DNA of 64,000 nucleotides from Larimichthys crocea (lineage: Eukaryota > Chordata > Actinopteri > Sciaenidae). The notes below the pieces were generated by a model that was given only the letters and a program-made list of their open reading frames with translations, was not told where the DNA came from and did not search any database. Positions 45,201 to 54,400 of this stretch are shown here, piece by piece; the stretch's first letter is position 1, and the number at the start of each line of letters is the position of its first letter. The stretch is from positions 4,244,241-4,308,240 of the forward strand of contig NC_040033.1 in the NCBI RefSeq assembly GCF_000972845.2, read 5' to 3'. Made by a program: the position numbers and the translations under genes.

Positions 45201-47006
45201 TTGCACGTTACACAAGTTAGAAATCTGTCAGCCTCACCCTCACTTACTCCCATCCTGACCTTCCTGCACTGCAGCCTTTCCTTCCTCAGCTTACTGCTCT
45301 TGCACACAATCACTGGAGGTGTGAACGCACTGAATCACATGCGATGATGGCGCTCCCTCTGCCACACACGCCCTGTTTATGTGTGTGTATGTGTGTGTGT
45401 GTTGCAGTGAATATTGGTGTTCAGTAGAATACACTGGAGCCATGCAGCGAGGCCCAGATGATGTGTGTGGCAGCGAGCCGAGAGGAGCACTGGACTGGAG
45501 AGAGTTGGCCTTCACTCGTAATGATGCAGCTGCTCTCTCTCTCTCTTTGTCTCTGCGTGTCTCTCACTCTCCCCTTCTCTCTTTCCTTCTCTGGAACTGT
45601 GTGTGTTTTTCCAAAATGAAGTGCAACCTGTTCTTCCTGTCTTGGTAAAAAAATTTAAAAATAGACACCCGGATCATCAGCAAGGTTCTCCAACAGTGCT
45701 GTCATTACACTCGACCATTACTGTGACTATTTATTGTGGCCATATATTCATTAATTCACCACATGTACCTCTAAACCATTATTGGTGATTATATCTCAGT
45801 CACTGTCATCAAGATTATATAAATAATTGAATGTACGTAGCATAGATCCTTCCATTTTCCAAAACCATTTATCCTTATCAGGGTCGCATTGGGAGAGACG
45901 AGGATACACCCTGGACAAGTCACCAGTTCATCACAGGGCTGACACAAGTGACAAACAGTTGTTCACACACATTCACACTTTTGGGAGAGATCCTATGCAG
46001 ACACGGGGAGTTGCTGCTTCTGATTATTACCAAAAAAAGGACCCTATGTTGTTTTTATATAACAGAGACTTCATTTTCTTCACCTAAATCTCCACTTGAT
46101 CATATCTAATACATCGATACATTATCACTGCATATTCTGTCTTGTGTGAGTTCCAGTTTATGTGTAGGAAGTGCTCTATGTATATATTGTACGCTTGACC
46201 CATTTAGATTCTCAGAATTAAAGGTTCCGTTGCCCATAATTTGTGTTATCTGTCTGCCATTGTCAGGCTCTGTTTTCACTGGAAGAACAGCGCCCTCTGC
46301 ATGTTCTGTGCTGTAAACAGTTCATCAGATTTCCTGTCAAATCTGACCTTGTTACATCAGCATGACAGGCTAAAGTTACTGTACAATAGCCGATACTTAA
46401 TGCTATAATGATGTTAAATGCTGCACACGCACATTTAATAAGGATTCAGTGAGTCATCTGTTCCATCCAATTAATTATAATGGCTCTCTTTCCTGCTCAT
46501 TCTTCTCTCTCTAACGAGATTAAGGAATTCATTTTGTTTTCTGTAGGTGATCATGAGCAGAATATCTGCAAACTATTAATGTGGTTAGATGTTAATGATG
46601 CTGTTGAATGTGTGTTACTTGCCTTACTGTTCATGACAACACAAAGCTATGTTAATCATTTTCACTTGGATCTTTTGGGCCTCAGGTCTGTGAGACAATA
46701 GGATGTGATTTCAGTCTGATTCCTTCTGACAGGAGGTCAGTAGTCTGCACATCAGAGGCACCTGAAGGCTGCCACCATTCACTGCTGCTTTTAATCGTGG
46801 AAAGCAGAGAGACAGAGTCAGACACCATTTCTGCAAAAATGTCTTTATGTGATACAAGACACCGCTGCTCCTTTCTCTCTACAGCATCACACTATACTAC
46901 TTTTTATTATTTCTTCGATTTTATCCATTTTTCCCTTGTGACCCATAATTCTTCTGATACTTACATAATATCTATAGGATGGCTGTCGTCGTTCAGTTCT
47001 TCTGCA

Positions 47007-47053
<47 letters not shown>

Positions 47054-50000
47054 GTCTCTTGGTTAGATAAGTCCTGTACTGAATTATTGATGCTGGGGGA
47101 CTGAGCTGCTGTGCTGGAGGTTTTTTTCTGCTCCATTACTGCTCTCCCACTGGGCCAAAAGCTTTACCTGAGAGTTGATCTCCACTTTGCCCTGGATATC
47201 ACAGAGTTACTGTTACTATTTCACTAACCCTGGCACCACGGCTTACAGTCTAGGCCTAAATAACATGAGCTATACTCTCAGACATGCAGCTTGTAATGCC
47301 CGTTGCTGGAAAATCAACCTACCAGTCTTGATTAAGGCAAAGAAGTTGGCAAGTGAGCCTGTCATCTTATTGTTTAGTTGCTACCAAGGCTCCAGGACTG
47401 CTGCTCTGTCACTGGCCTTTGACCTCCCACGAGAAGGAGCCAACAAAAAGAATTTCCTACATGGAACCATTAAGTTATTCATAATTTCAGCGCTGCCAGA
47501 ACAATTGCAAAAAAACACTAAAAGTTATATTATGGCAAGAATATTGAATACAGAATTAGTAGAACTGTCCATTAAATTTCCCGTGTTTTGTCTATTTTCC
47601 ACTGCTTATCTGGATTCATACAGTCTAAGACAGGTAGCCTTACACACCTTTCTTCTACAGCTTCCTCTATGTAACCCCAGGGTCTCCTCCCAAATGTCTC
47701 CTCCCAAATGTATCTGAAAAAGTTCTAAAGGGAGTAGTCCTTAGGCATCCTTATTAGATGTCTGAACAGCCTAAGCTGTCTCCTTTGATGTAACACCCAC
47801 CCTTTAAACAAACTAGTCTTTACAATGTGTCATCCATGGGATGACAGACCTGCAATCATAGAGAGCTGGATAACAGACTCTTTCCAACAATATTCATTCA
47901 TACTTTTACACTTATTTAACATACCAAAACTGACAAAAAAAATTAATAACCAGTATGAGAAATGAAAACAGATAGCCTGACAGAAGTTCAAACATTGCAT
48001 ACTGCACTTTGCCACCTCTAAACACCTGTCCACTCGCAGGATTGTTGTCTTTTCAGCTTGTGAAAGCTTACATCCAACAAACATGTTGTTTGAAGCATAT
48101 TGATGCCTTTAGGTTTAATACACAGTCTCATTCTTTCAGTCCCTTCCCAAAGCTCATGGCCAGAGCTGGAGGTTGAAACATAAATTGACAGGAACATAGA
48201 TCTTGGGCTTCCCTTTTCACTGTGACAGTCTGATATGTGGTCCACATTACTACTGACACTGCAGCAATCTTCCTGTCAATACCGTATTCTCAATCGGTAC
48301 TCAGACTTGGGGGAAGAACGCACTCCTAGAGTAGCAGGTCTTCAGAGTCGGAGGTCCTGACACCCAACCTAGTTGTAGCAATGAAGACATAGAGCATAGA
48401 CAGCATGCACCATCCTATATCTTTTGTCTTTTTGGAGCTTGCGTCCAGCCGTTATCTTATGGGAACAGCTGTGTAGGTGTGTAGGGGGGTAAAGGTTACG
48501 GGGGCATCACTTTACACCCATACACTCTCTCTTTATAACATTCTGTGCCTCAAAGCATTTTCTGCATGAATTATTAGATTGACAGATGTTCTTCTTTTCA
48601 CATGCTCATTTTCCCTCTTTGTCTATCTTCCTTTTATGATCCCTCTGCTCTTTTTCGCCCATGTCTCTTTGTCCTCTCTCTTCTTCCCTCTTTTTCCCTT
48701 TTACTCTTGTCTCTCTATTCTCTACTTCTCTCTGCTGTGCTCTAACAAATGTCACCTAAATCCAATGTCATTTTATCTCACAACTGTTGGTTTACTGCAG
48801 TAGTGGTGACTTTCCCTCATGCTCAGGTGCATCTGTAATCTACTGGACACACAATACATCCTCTCACTGTCTTGAGGGAGGCTGTGGCTGAGTAGATCTG
48901 ATGACCCATCTAATCCAGCCCCGACCTTTCAGAGCTTTGTACGTGAGGAGCGAAAGGTCATTGTTGATCTGAAGAGGAGCTGTTTTTATCTCTGTAAGGG
49001 TGACAGGTCAGCTCCATTATCTCCAGCTTTATATAGCCTAAATGATTTTGATCGCAGACCTTTCTAAAGAGACTTCTATGTGTTGTGGCTAAATTGTAAA
49101 GAGAATAGCTGTGGGTGAAATCGAGTGAAATCTGCCTTCAAGCATTTCAGTAGCTAGCCAAGCTATTGTTCTGTAAAGACATTGAGCTCAATATGAGTGC
49201 CAAAAAAATCACTCAACAGCATTTAGCATTTACCCAGAAGGGCCTTACCCAGGACAATGCATCTCTCCAGTGTCTGTTTGTGTATATTTCTGCCAAAATG
49301 AAGGGGACGGGGGTGCACTGTTGTTGCTTGGCTTTGTGTGTCTGCAGGGGTAGGGGCTCCAACACGCTCCTCAGAACTGGGTCAGAGGGATTAATTTCCT
49401 GGCCTGGCCAATGGAAGCTAATGGCAGATTAGCATGGGAAGTTTCACTTCCAAATCAGCCCCTCCACCCCCAACTCTCATCCAGGGCTGGGAGTGAAGCG
49501 GCATGTTGCTTTTCACACTCCAGGCGCTCAAGGGATGTGTGTGTAGAATGATGCCCTTATACTGTGTGTTTATACTTTTTGTCTGACTCCATGCTGACCA
49601 TGAGTGACCATACTAGCAATTAGAGGATATTGTATGTTAACAGTGGCTGAAGTAGCCAGAAAAACATCTAGATGGAACAGTGGTAACAATAAATCATTTA
49701 GATGTAGTAATAGCCTCACAGAGCCAAGAGGTTTGACCAACCAATGTTTTTCTATTCAGTCCTGTGTTTTCAGACGACATGACCATGTAACGTTTGAAAG
49801 AACAAATAACACATTCTTCATCTTGCAAATGAAAAGGCAAATTTAAAGCTATAAAACCTTGCTTGCACCATTGCTTAATTTAGTCCCCCCCCCACAGCTA
49901 CAGCTGTACTGTTTTGGTATGACCAGTAGCTGGTGGCTAATGTTAGGTTGCATGTTACTCTTTATCAGAGGTGGGGAGGTTAAACATATATTTACCAAAC

Positions 50001-52684
50001 CAAGATGTTATTCTTCCTTGAAACCTATAGTTCAGATAAATCTCACCCTTTTGTGCCCAAGATTGTTTTTGAATTTAGTATGCGCTCATTGCTGACCCTT
50101 CCCAGTGCACATGCACTAAACTACCACACTCTACAGTTCTCACCAACCATAGTGGCATATTTTGCATTTTTACAAGAAATAAACTGTAAGGATGAGGACT
50201 AAGATGTTGATTTAACAAATGCATGTCTGGTTTACTCCCACTTCTTATAATTAGCTGTGCATATCCATTTTCCTTTTGATGGGAAGCATTCAGTCTCTCC
50301 CATTAAGTGGACTCATATGGGGCTAGGCTAATGTTAACTAATATTAATAAAGTATAATGGACACTACTGAGTCAGTCTGCCTTTAAGATTTCTCTTCTCC
50401 TGTTACAGTATATTGCATTCTAGCATTTACATGTCCTGTAAATGTCATTCGTGGTCTCAGTGGCTGCTCCCTTACTCAAATATGAACAGCTATGATGCGT
50501 AGTAGCATGTGTCCAGCTCATGTTTCAAAGCTGTTGAATCATTAATCAGGTAATTGCAAGAATTGTCTATTTTGCATGTCATTCACTGGCTCCTGTCCTT
50601 CTCCTTCCTCCTCCTTCCAGCTGACTGTCCAGGAAAAAGGAAATGCCATAACAGAAATTGTTACTGTCTGTCTCTCTTCACATTATTGCCTGTCTTCTCG
50701 CTGTTATGTTTGGGTGTTGCTGGCACCAGTGGACCTTTTAATGAGCTGAAAGTGATTTTAATTAGGTTTCATACTATGTCTACAGGCTCTTTCTCTCCTT
50801 CACCGTCTCTCCTACACCCTTCTGTGCTTGTCTTTTCACAAGCTTCCATCAGGCCTCCGGTAATACCAGCGAAGCCTGTCTGAGCTCTGTGAGCTGTGCA
50901 GTCTTACTATATACCACACAGCTATGACTGCAACATTTTGTTTCCCTGCCAACATTAAAGCCTTTCTAAATTGCATTCAGAATCCGGATTTTGAGATTTA
51001 GTATTCTTGTTTAGTGTTTCACGGTTTTGTATTTTGATTGTGGAAATAGGTCTGAATGTTACCATTATTGTGTTTGTTTACATATATATATGCATATAAA
51101 GTGCAAATATGCTTTGTTTTGCTTTTTGCAAGAACCCTCTGTTGTCATAAAGTGCCTATGACTCAGAGGAGAAAGCACACAGAGTTTAGGAACTCTTGAG
51201 TCAGCTGTTCTGGGAGTTGCCACATTTTGCTGCTCTGCATTGTTTCTTCAGGGGATGTTTTTATGTTCAAGAGGATATTATGTCTGCGAGTGTTGCTAAG
51301 ACTGAATACATTACTTCTCCCTCTCGTCTTCTCTTGTTTCCTACTTTCTCTCTTCATCATTACATTAACAGCAAAGAGGAAAACAGTACTGTCAAAACAA
51401 TTTAGTTCTACAGTGAAAGTTGACTTGGCTCATTCCCAACTGCCTCTCCTCTCTTTTGCAAGGTATTGGAAAGAACGTCATCTGTGACCGGACAGCAACG
51501 CCTCTGGATGCCTTTCGTATGATGTCAGCAGCCCAGTACTACCCCAAGTTGCTGAGCATAATGGGAAATGTGCTACGATTCTTGCCGGCCTTTGTTCGGA
51601 TGAAGGAGTTGTTAGAGGAAGGGTACATTGGAGAGCTTCTGGTCTGTGAGGCCCAGGTAAGACAAAATCTATAAGTGCTTGTTTTTTACCATTCTTAGTA
51701 ATGACAACAATGAAATATTTTCTCTTGGGATTAATTTGAGTTACATCAGTACCCAGAGAAAGGATTAGGAATCTTGCTCAACGGCACTCAAAGGTAGCAT
51801 GGGTACTTAATGTCACAATATTTGACCCCAGATACCATCACAGCTGTTTCATTTTTTGATTCTTAGTTGTCCTGATCATATTCAAGTGTAAAAAGAATAC
51901 AGTTATTTAAAATGTTGCCACAATTTCTGCTCTTTTCCTAAAGGTCCACAGTGGTAGTCTTCTGGGGAAGAAATACAACTGGAGCTGCGATGACCTGATG
52001 GGAGGTGGTGGTCTGCATTCGGTGGGCAGCTACATTATCGACCTGCTTACGTTTTTGACCGGCCAGCGTGCAGCAAAAGTCCACGGCTTCCTCAAGACCT
52101 TCGTCAAACAAACAGATCACATCCGGGGCATCCGTCAGATCACCAGTGATGATTTCTGCACGTTCCAGATGGTACTTGAGGGAGGTGCCTGCTGCACCGT
52201 CACACTTAACTTTAACGTCCCTGGAGAGTTTCGGCAGGAGGTGATCGTTGTGGGGACGGTTGGACGATTAACTGTCATGGGGACGGACCTGTATGGACAG
52301 AAGAACAGTGGCGGAGGAGGAAGTGGTGGAGGTCCTGAACTCCTGCTCAAAGACACCACGCCTCTTGAGAAGGCTTCCTTACCAGAGAAGGCCTTCAGTG
52401 ACATACCATCCCCGTATCTCACCGGAACTATCCGCATGATCCAGGCTGTGCGGCAGGCCTTTCAGGACCAAGATGACAGGAGGACATGGGACGGAAGGCC
52501 TTTGACAATGGCCGCTACCTTTGAGGACTGTCTTTATGCTCTTTGTGTGGTGGACACCATCAAGAAATCCAACCAGTGCGGAGAGTGGCAGAACATTGTA
52601 GTGATGACGGAAGAACCAGAGATCAGCCCAGCCTATTTGATCAGTGAGGCCATGCGGCGCAGTAGGATGTCACTCTACTGTTAG
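25283..52684 (+). CDS. gfod1: glucose-fructose oxidoreductase domain-containing protein 1
   Basis: Coding exons 25283-25535, 51463-51656 and 51944-52684 sum to 1188 bases (395 residues plus stop); human GFOD1 has 390. Residues 1-120 are an NAD(P)-binding Rossmann-type fold ([22 protein letters not shown]). The rest is the Gfo/Idh/MocA C-terminal domain ([17 protein letters not shown]), ending [11 protein letters not shown]. Where active Gfo/Idh/MocA enzymes have a Glu-Lys-Pro motif, this protein has CDRTATPLD (residues 92-100), as in vertebrate GFOD1, so catalysis is doubtful. Substrate unknown; the N-terminus is sometimes predicted as a signal peptide. A Gly-rich insert occupies residues 272-279. 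[20 protein letters not shown] at the start favours GFOD1 over GFOD2. The ATG in GGAGCCATGC begins exactly where the family begins. Confidence 0.97.
25581..25613. repeat. (GATG)n microsatellite
   Basis: About eight GATG units, 46 bases past the exon 1 donor, preceded by a CTG-rich tract at about 25545-25575. Confidence 0.95.
26957..26982. repeat. (GT)n microsatellite
   Basis: About 13 GT units in gfod1 intron 1. Confidence 0.95.
28505..28550 (+). repeat. fragment of a common fish interspersed repeat
   Basis: Contains a block (28511-28546) identical over 36 bases to 45905-45940, reading TACACCCTGGACAAGTCACC at its start. In fish genomes this motif belongs to a very common interspersed repeat tail (recalled; the family name is not certain). 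Confidence 0.8.
28551..30240 (+). other. gfod1 intron 1 segment
   Basis: Unique sequence. A 219-codon open frame at 28716-29375 (+) has no domain I recognise and no good start or splice context; it is probably chance. A pentamer repeat lies near its 3' side (29874-29903). Confidence 0.6.
29874..29903. repeat. (AGCTC)n pentamer repeat
   Basis: About six copies of a CTCAG-type unit. The unit contains AGCT, so the run is partly self-complementary. Confidence 0.93.
30246..30288. repeat. (CA)n microsatellite
   Basis: About 21 CA units in gfod1 intron 1. Confidence 0.97.
30590..30930. repeat. degenerate copy of a dispersed teleost repeat
   Basis: Shares AATGGGTCAGATGACT with the 54084 copy (one change), plus later scattered matches. 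Limits approximate. Confidence 0.45.
30931..33900 (+). other. gfod1 intron 1 segment
   Basis: Unique AT-rich sequence. I see no exon, RNA gene or clear repeat. Confidence 0.6.
33905..34060 (-). repeat. decayed tRNA-derived SINE
   Basis: Read on the - strand from about 34053: a TGGCGACCTAGAGG A-box-like element (34034-34047), then a degenerate B-box-like AAGTTCAAGTATA (33996-34008), then a SINE body resembling a repeat common in fish (ATGTCATACTTTATCTCCCT region). The pol III boxes are mutated. Confidence 0.65.
34061..36606 (+). other. gfod1 intron 1 segment
   Basis: Unique sequence with nothing supported as a gene or repeat. Confidence 0.6.
36607..36801 (+). mobile_element. non-LTR retrotransposon fragment, C-terminal end of ORF2
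   Basis: A 64-codon open stretch reads [20 protein letters not shown] and [20 protein letters not shown] followed by HLAREHLRI. This is the conserved tail of a LINE reverse-transcriptase protein abundant in teleosts. The rest of the element is missing, so it is a dead fragment. The clade is not assigned. Confidence 0.88.
36802..38192 (+). other. gfod1 intron 1 segment with a 230-codon chance frame
   Basis: Open frame 37117-37809 (+) has no signature, domain or codon pattern I can link to a family. The DNA at 37400-37800 is complex and non-repetitive and might be a conserved non-coding element. Confidence 0.5.
38193..38285 (-). mobile_element. 3' tail of a teleost LINE or SINE
   Basis: Starts with (TCAAA)n, then ATCAATTTTATTTGTATAGC and CAGAGGGCTTTACAATCTG. 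This motif is spread through fish genomes as the 3' tail of a non-LTR element. The short tandem end lies at the left, so the element reads on the - strand. Confidence 0.78.
38286..39387 (+). other. gfod1 intron 1 segment
   Basis: AT-rich unique sequence. At 39224-39300 a TAATGGTTATTAATGAG stretch with homeodomain-like TAAT cores looks like a possible conserved regulatory element. Confidence 0.45.
39388..39446 (+). mobile_element. retroposon 3' tail with (TGTAA)n end
   Basis: TAAGTCGCTTTGGATAAAAG then CGTCTGCTAAATG followed by about four TGTAA units. This is a well-known 3' tail shared by fish SINEs and L2/CR1-type LINEs. Only the tail is present. Confidence 0.88.
39447..44720 (+). other. gfod1 intron 1 segment
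   Basis: Long AT-rich unique stretch. Only minor simple repeats are seen: a (GT)n of about 16 bases near 41349 and CT-rich DNA at 43125-43160. No exon or mobile element recognised. Confidence 0.6.
44721..45060 (+). other. complex non-repetitive island in gfod1 intron 1
   Basis: A 110-codon open frame (44724-45056) with no recognised domain. The DNA from about 44784 to 45010 is of higher complexity than its surroundings. A conserved non-coding element is as likely as an exon. Confidence 0.3.
45061..45839 (+). other. gfod1 intron 1 segment
   Basis: Unique sequence with GT-rich (45378-45400) and CT-rich (45533-45590) patches. Nothing assigned. Confidence 0.6.
45840..45995 (+). repeat. second copy of the fish interspersed repeat
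   Basis: Contains CCATTTATCCTTATCAGGGT and, at 45905-45940, the 36-base block identical to 28511-28546. This copy is longer on both sides and in the same orientation. Confidence 0.85.
45996..47008 (+). other. gfod1 intron 1 segment
   Basis: Unique AT-rich sequence, nothing assigned. Confidence 0.6.
47009..47050. repeat. (CT)n microsatellite, 42 bp
   Basis: Uninterrupted CT dinucleotide run in gfod1 intron 1. Confidence 0.98.
47680..48340 (-). mobile_element. degenerate LINE ORF2 fragment
   Basis: On the - strand a broken frame keeps [20 protein letters not shown] (48018-48245), matching the SIYVPTLTYGHELWVMTERM-type segment of the LINE family whose tail occurs at 36607-36801. Beyond it the + strand still resembles the reverse complement of the same element (TCATTCTTTCAGTCCCTTCC). 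It is badly decayed by substitutions and small indels. Confidence 0.78.
48341..51462 (+). other. gfod1 intron 1, 3' part
   Basis: Contains a pyrimidine-rich tract at 48596-48740. A TAAT-rich stretch at about 50735-50770 (AATGAGCTGAAAGTGATTTT) might be conserved regulatory DNA. It ends with a pyrimidine tract and AG before 51463. Confidence 0.6.
51463..51656 (+). CDS. gfod1: gfod1 coding exon 2
   Basis: Encodes residues 85-149, starting [20 protein letters not shown] and ending [13 protein letters not shown]. It holds the CDRTA replacement of the EKP motif. Acceptor TTGCAAG, donor GTAAGA. Confidence 0.97.
51657..51943 (+). other. gfod1 intron 2, 287 bp
   Basis: Short GT-AG intron, unique sequence. 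Confidence 0.9.
51944..52684 (+). CDS. gfod1: gfod1 terminal coding exon
   Basis: Encodes residues 150-395: [20 protein letters not shown], then [19 protein letters not shown], the Gly-rich insert, [20 protein letters not shown], and the end [12 protein letters not shown] with TAG at 52682-52684. Confidence 0.97.
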   Translation, partial: VHSGSLLGKKYNWSCDDLMGGGGLHSVGSYIIDLLTFLTGQRAAKVHGFLKTFVKQTDHIRGIRQITSDDFCTFQMVLEGGACCTVTLNFNVPGEFRQEVIVVGTVGRLTVMGTDLYGQKNSGGGGSGGGPELLLKDTTPLEKASLPEKAFSDIPSPYLTGTIRMIQAVRQAFQDQDDRRTWDGRPLTMAATFEDCLYALCVVDTIKKSNQCGEWQNIVVMTEEPEISPAYLISEAMRRSRMSLYC

Positions 52685-54059
52685 CATCCGGCTGATGTTC
52701 TGACCCTTTTAAAATGGCTGAGTGCCACTGTTTCCTTAATAACTGGAGGTGACATCACAAAGGTCTTGTTATTGTTGGAACTTTATTCATACAGTTGCCG
52801 GGTTAAATTTGTCACCGGTTCATTTTAAAACTGTCAAATCGGTATTGTTACTTTTACAGACTGAGAGGTTACACCACTATAATACAACACGTTTTGGTTT
52901 CCTGATACCTTGCCTCAGCATTAGAGGAAAAGCAATGTGATCAATAATCAAACCTTTATTTATAAGGAAGTCCTTCCAGTTTTCTTCCCTTTTGACAGAA
53001 GACTTGAGTTCTTCCAGGGAGATGCACTTGTAAATCAAACTGATTCAAACAGAAGGAAGAGATTTAGTTCTACAGTGGAGGCAGATCAGGGAGTGAAAGT
53101 AATGCTTCTGTGTTCTGCTTGATCATAATGGTATTGAGCCTCTAATCTCAGCTTCTCTTCTATATGACTGAGTCTGGAAGACACCTTACACTGTGGGTCC
53201 AAACGAGGACAGCCAAGAAAGAACGAGAGTCCTCTCAGTTAAAACTGTGCCGCTGTATTGTTGCTATAATCAGAAGTACCTGTTAGTTTTACCAAGTGAA
53301 TGTTTCAAAAAAATCAATGTTCTTGATAGCTTCAGTCTCTGTCTGCTCTGTAGGCTTCCTCTGTATGTGTGAAACATGAAAGAAAAAAAGAAATCAATAG
53401 TTTGGCTGGTGGGTTTTTCAGAGGGCTTTACCTTCTGGTTTATGTATGCAATATATTCAGGTTGTAGTGTGCAGCAGAGATACTTATATCTTCCAGCTTG
53501 GCATAAAGGGTTAAAACACACTATGGTATGCCTTCATGCAGTTACAGTAGCCTGTGCAACAGTCAAACAGTTTCCTGTATGAGTGGACACATACCTTATT
53601 TATTTCATGCTTTTCATATTCCCCTGAAGCATGGCCATGTGTGATGTGTGCATATCTGTACTGAGCCTTAAGTGTGGATATTAAGACAGTCTGCTGTGCT
53701 TTATGCGCATATTGCAATGCAAGGCGTCACACTTACATCAAGTGCTTTATCATTTAGTACGCTTTATAAAGCATAGTGAATTGCACATTTGTCAGTATGC
53801 ATCACATGCAAGTTCAGTTTAGAGGCACACCTACAGTAAGACTTGGAACTTGCAGCCAGTTAAAAGAAATAGATTTCTTTTAGTTTGTGTTAGAGGTGTT
53901 AAATATTAAGGTTGGTGTTATTCTGTGTATTTTTTACTGACAGCCACTCCCATGAAAAACTAAAACCACATTGTGTTAATTCAACTCTCATCTCTTTTTG
54001 ACTACCCTACTCTTGTCTGTGGCACTCAGGTCTAAGCCCATTGACTCTTAGACAAGGTG

Positions 54060-54400
54060 TAAATCTTTAAAAGTGCACCAATCAATGGGTCAAATGACTA
54101 TACTATACTGATAATGTGAAAGGTGTTGCTCATAGCCATGAACTCACAAAAAGTTTCCCTCATTTCTCTGCAGCGTTTTAGCATCTTTCAGCTCATTTTT
54201 TGCTTTTAAAGGCCAATGTTTGCTGTTTTTGTGCAGCAAACTCCCTCCCGGTACACTGCTGTACCACACCAAAGACAAACAGACTAAATTAGCTGGTAAA
54301 CATTATTAGCATTAAGCAGCTAAATAGCCAGATATTCCCCTCAGGAAAAATGGAGCTAAAAGAGAAACAACACTGGCCAGACACATGACTCCAAATAAAT
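54060..54400. repeat. dispersed teleost repeat, best preserved copy
   Basis: Shares CAGCTAAATAGCCAGAT with the 17413 copy and AATGGGTCAAATGACTA with the 30613 copy. It would lie within the gfod1 3' UTR. The family name is not certain. Confidence 0.55.

Noticed and set aside
47175..47717. 180-codon + frame as a gene
   Set aside because: No recognised domain, and its end runs into the antisense LINE fragment.
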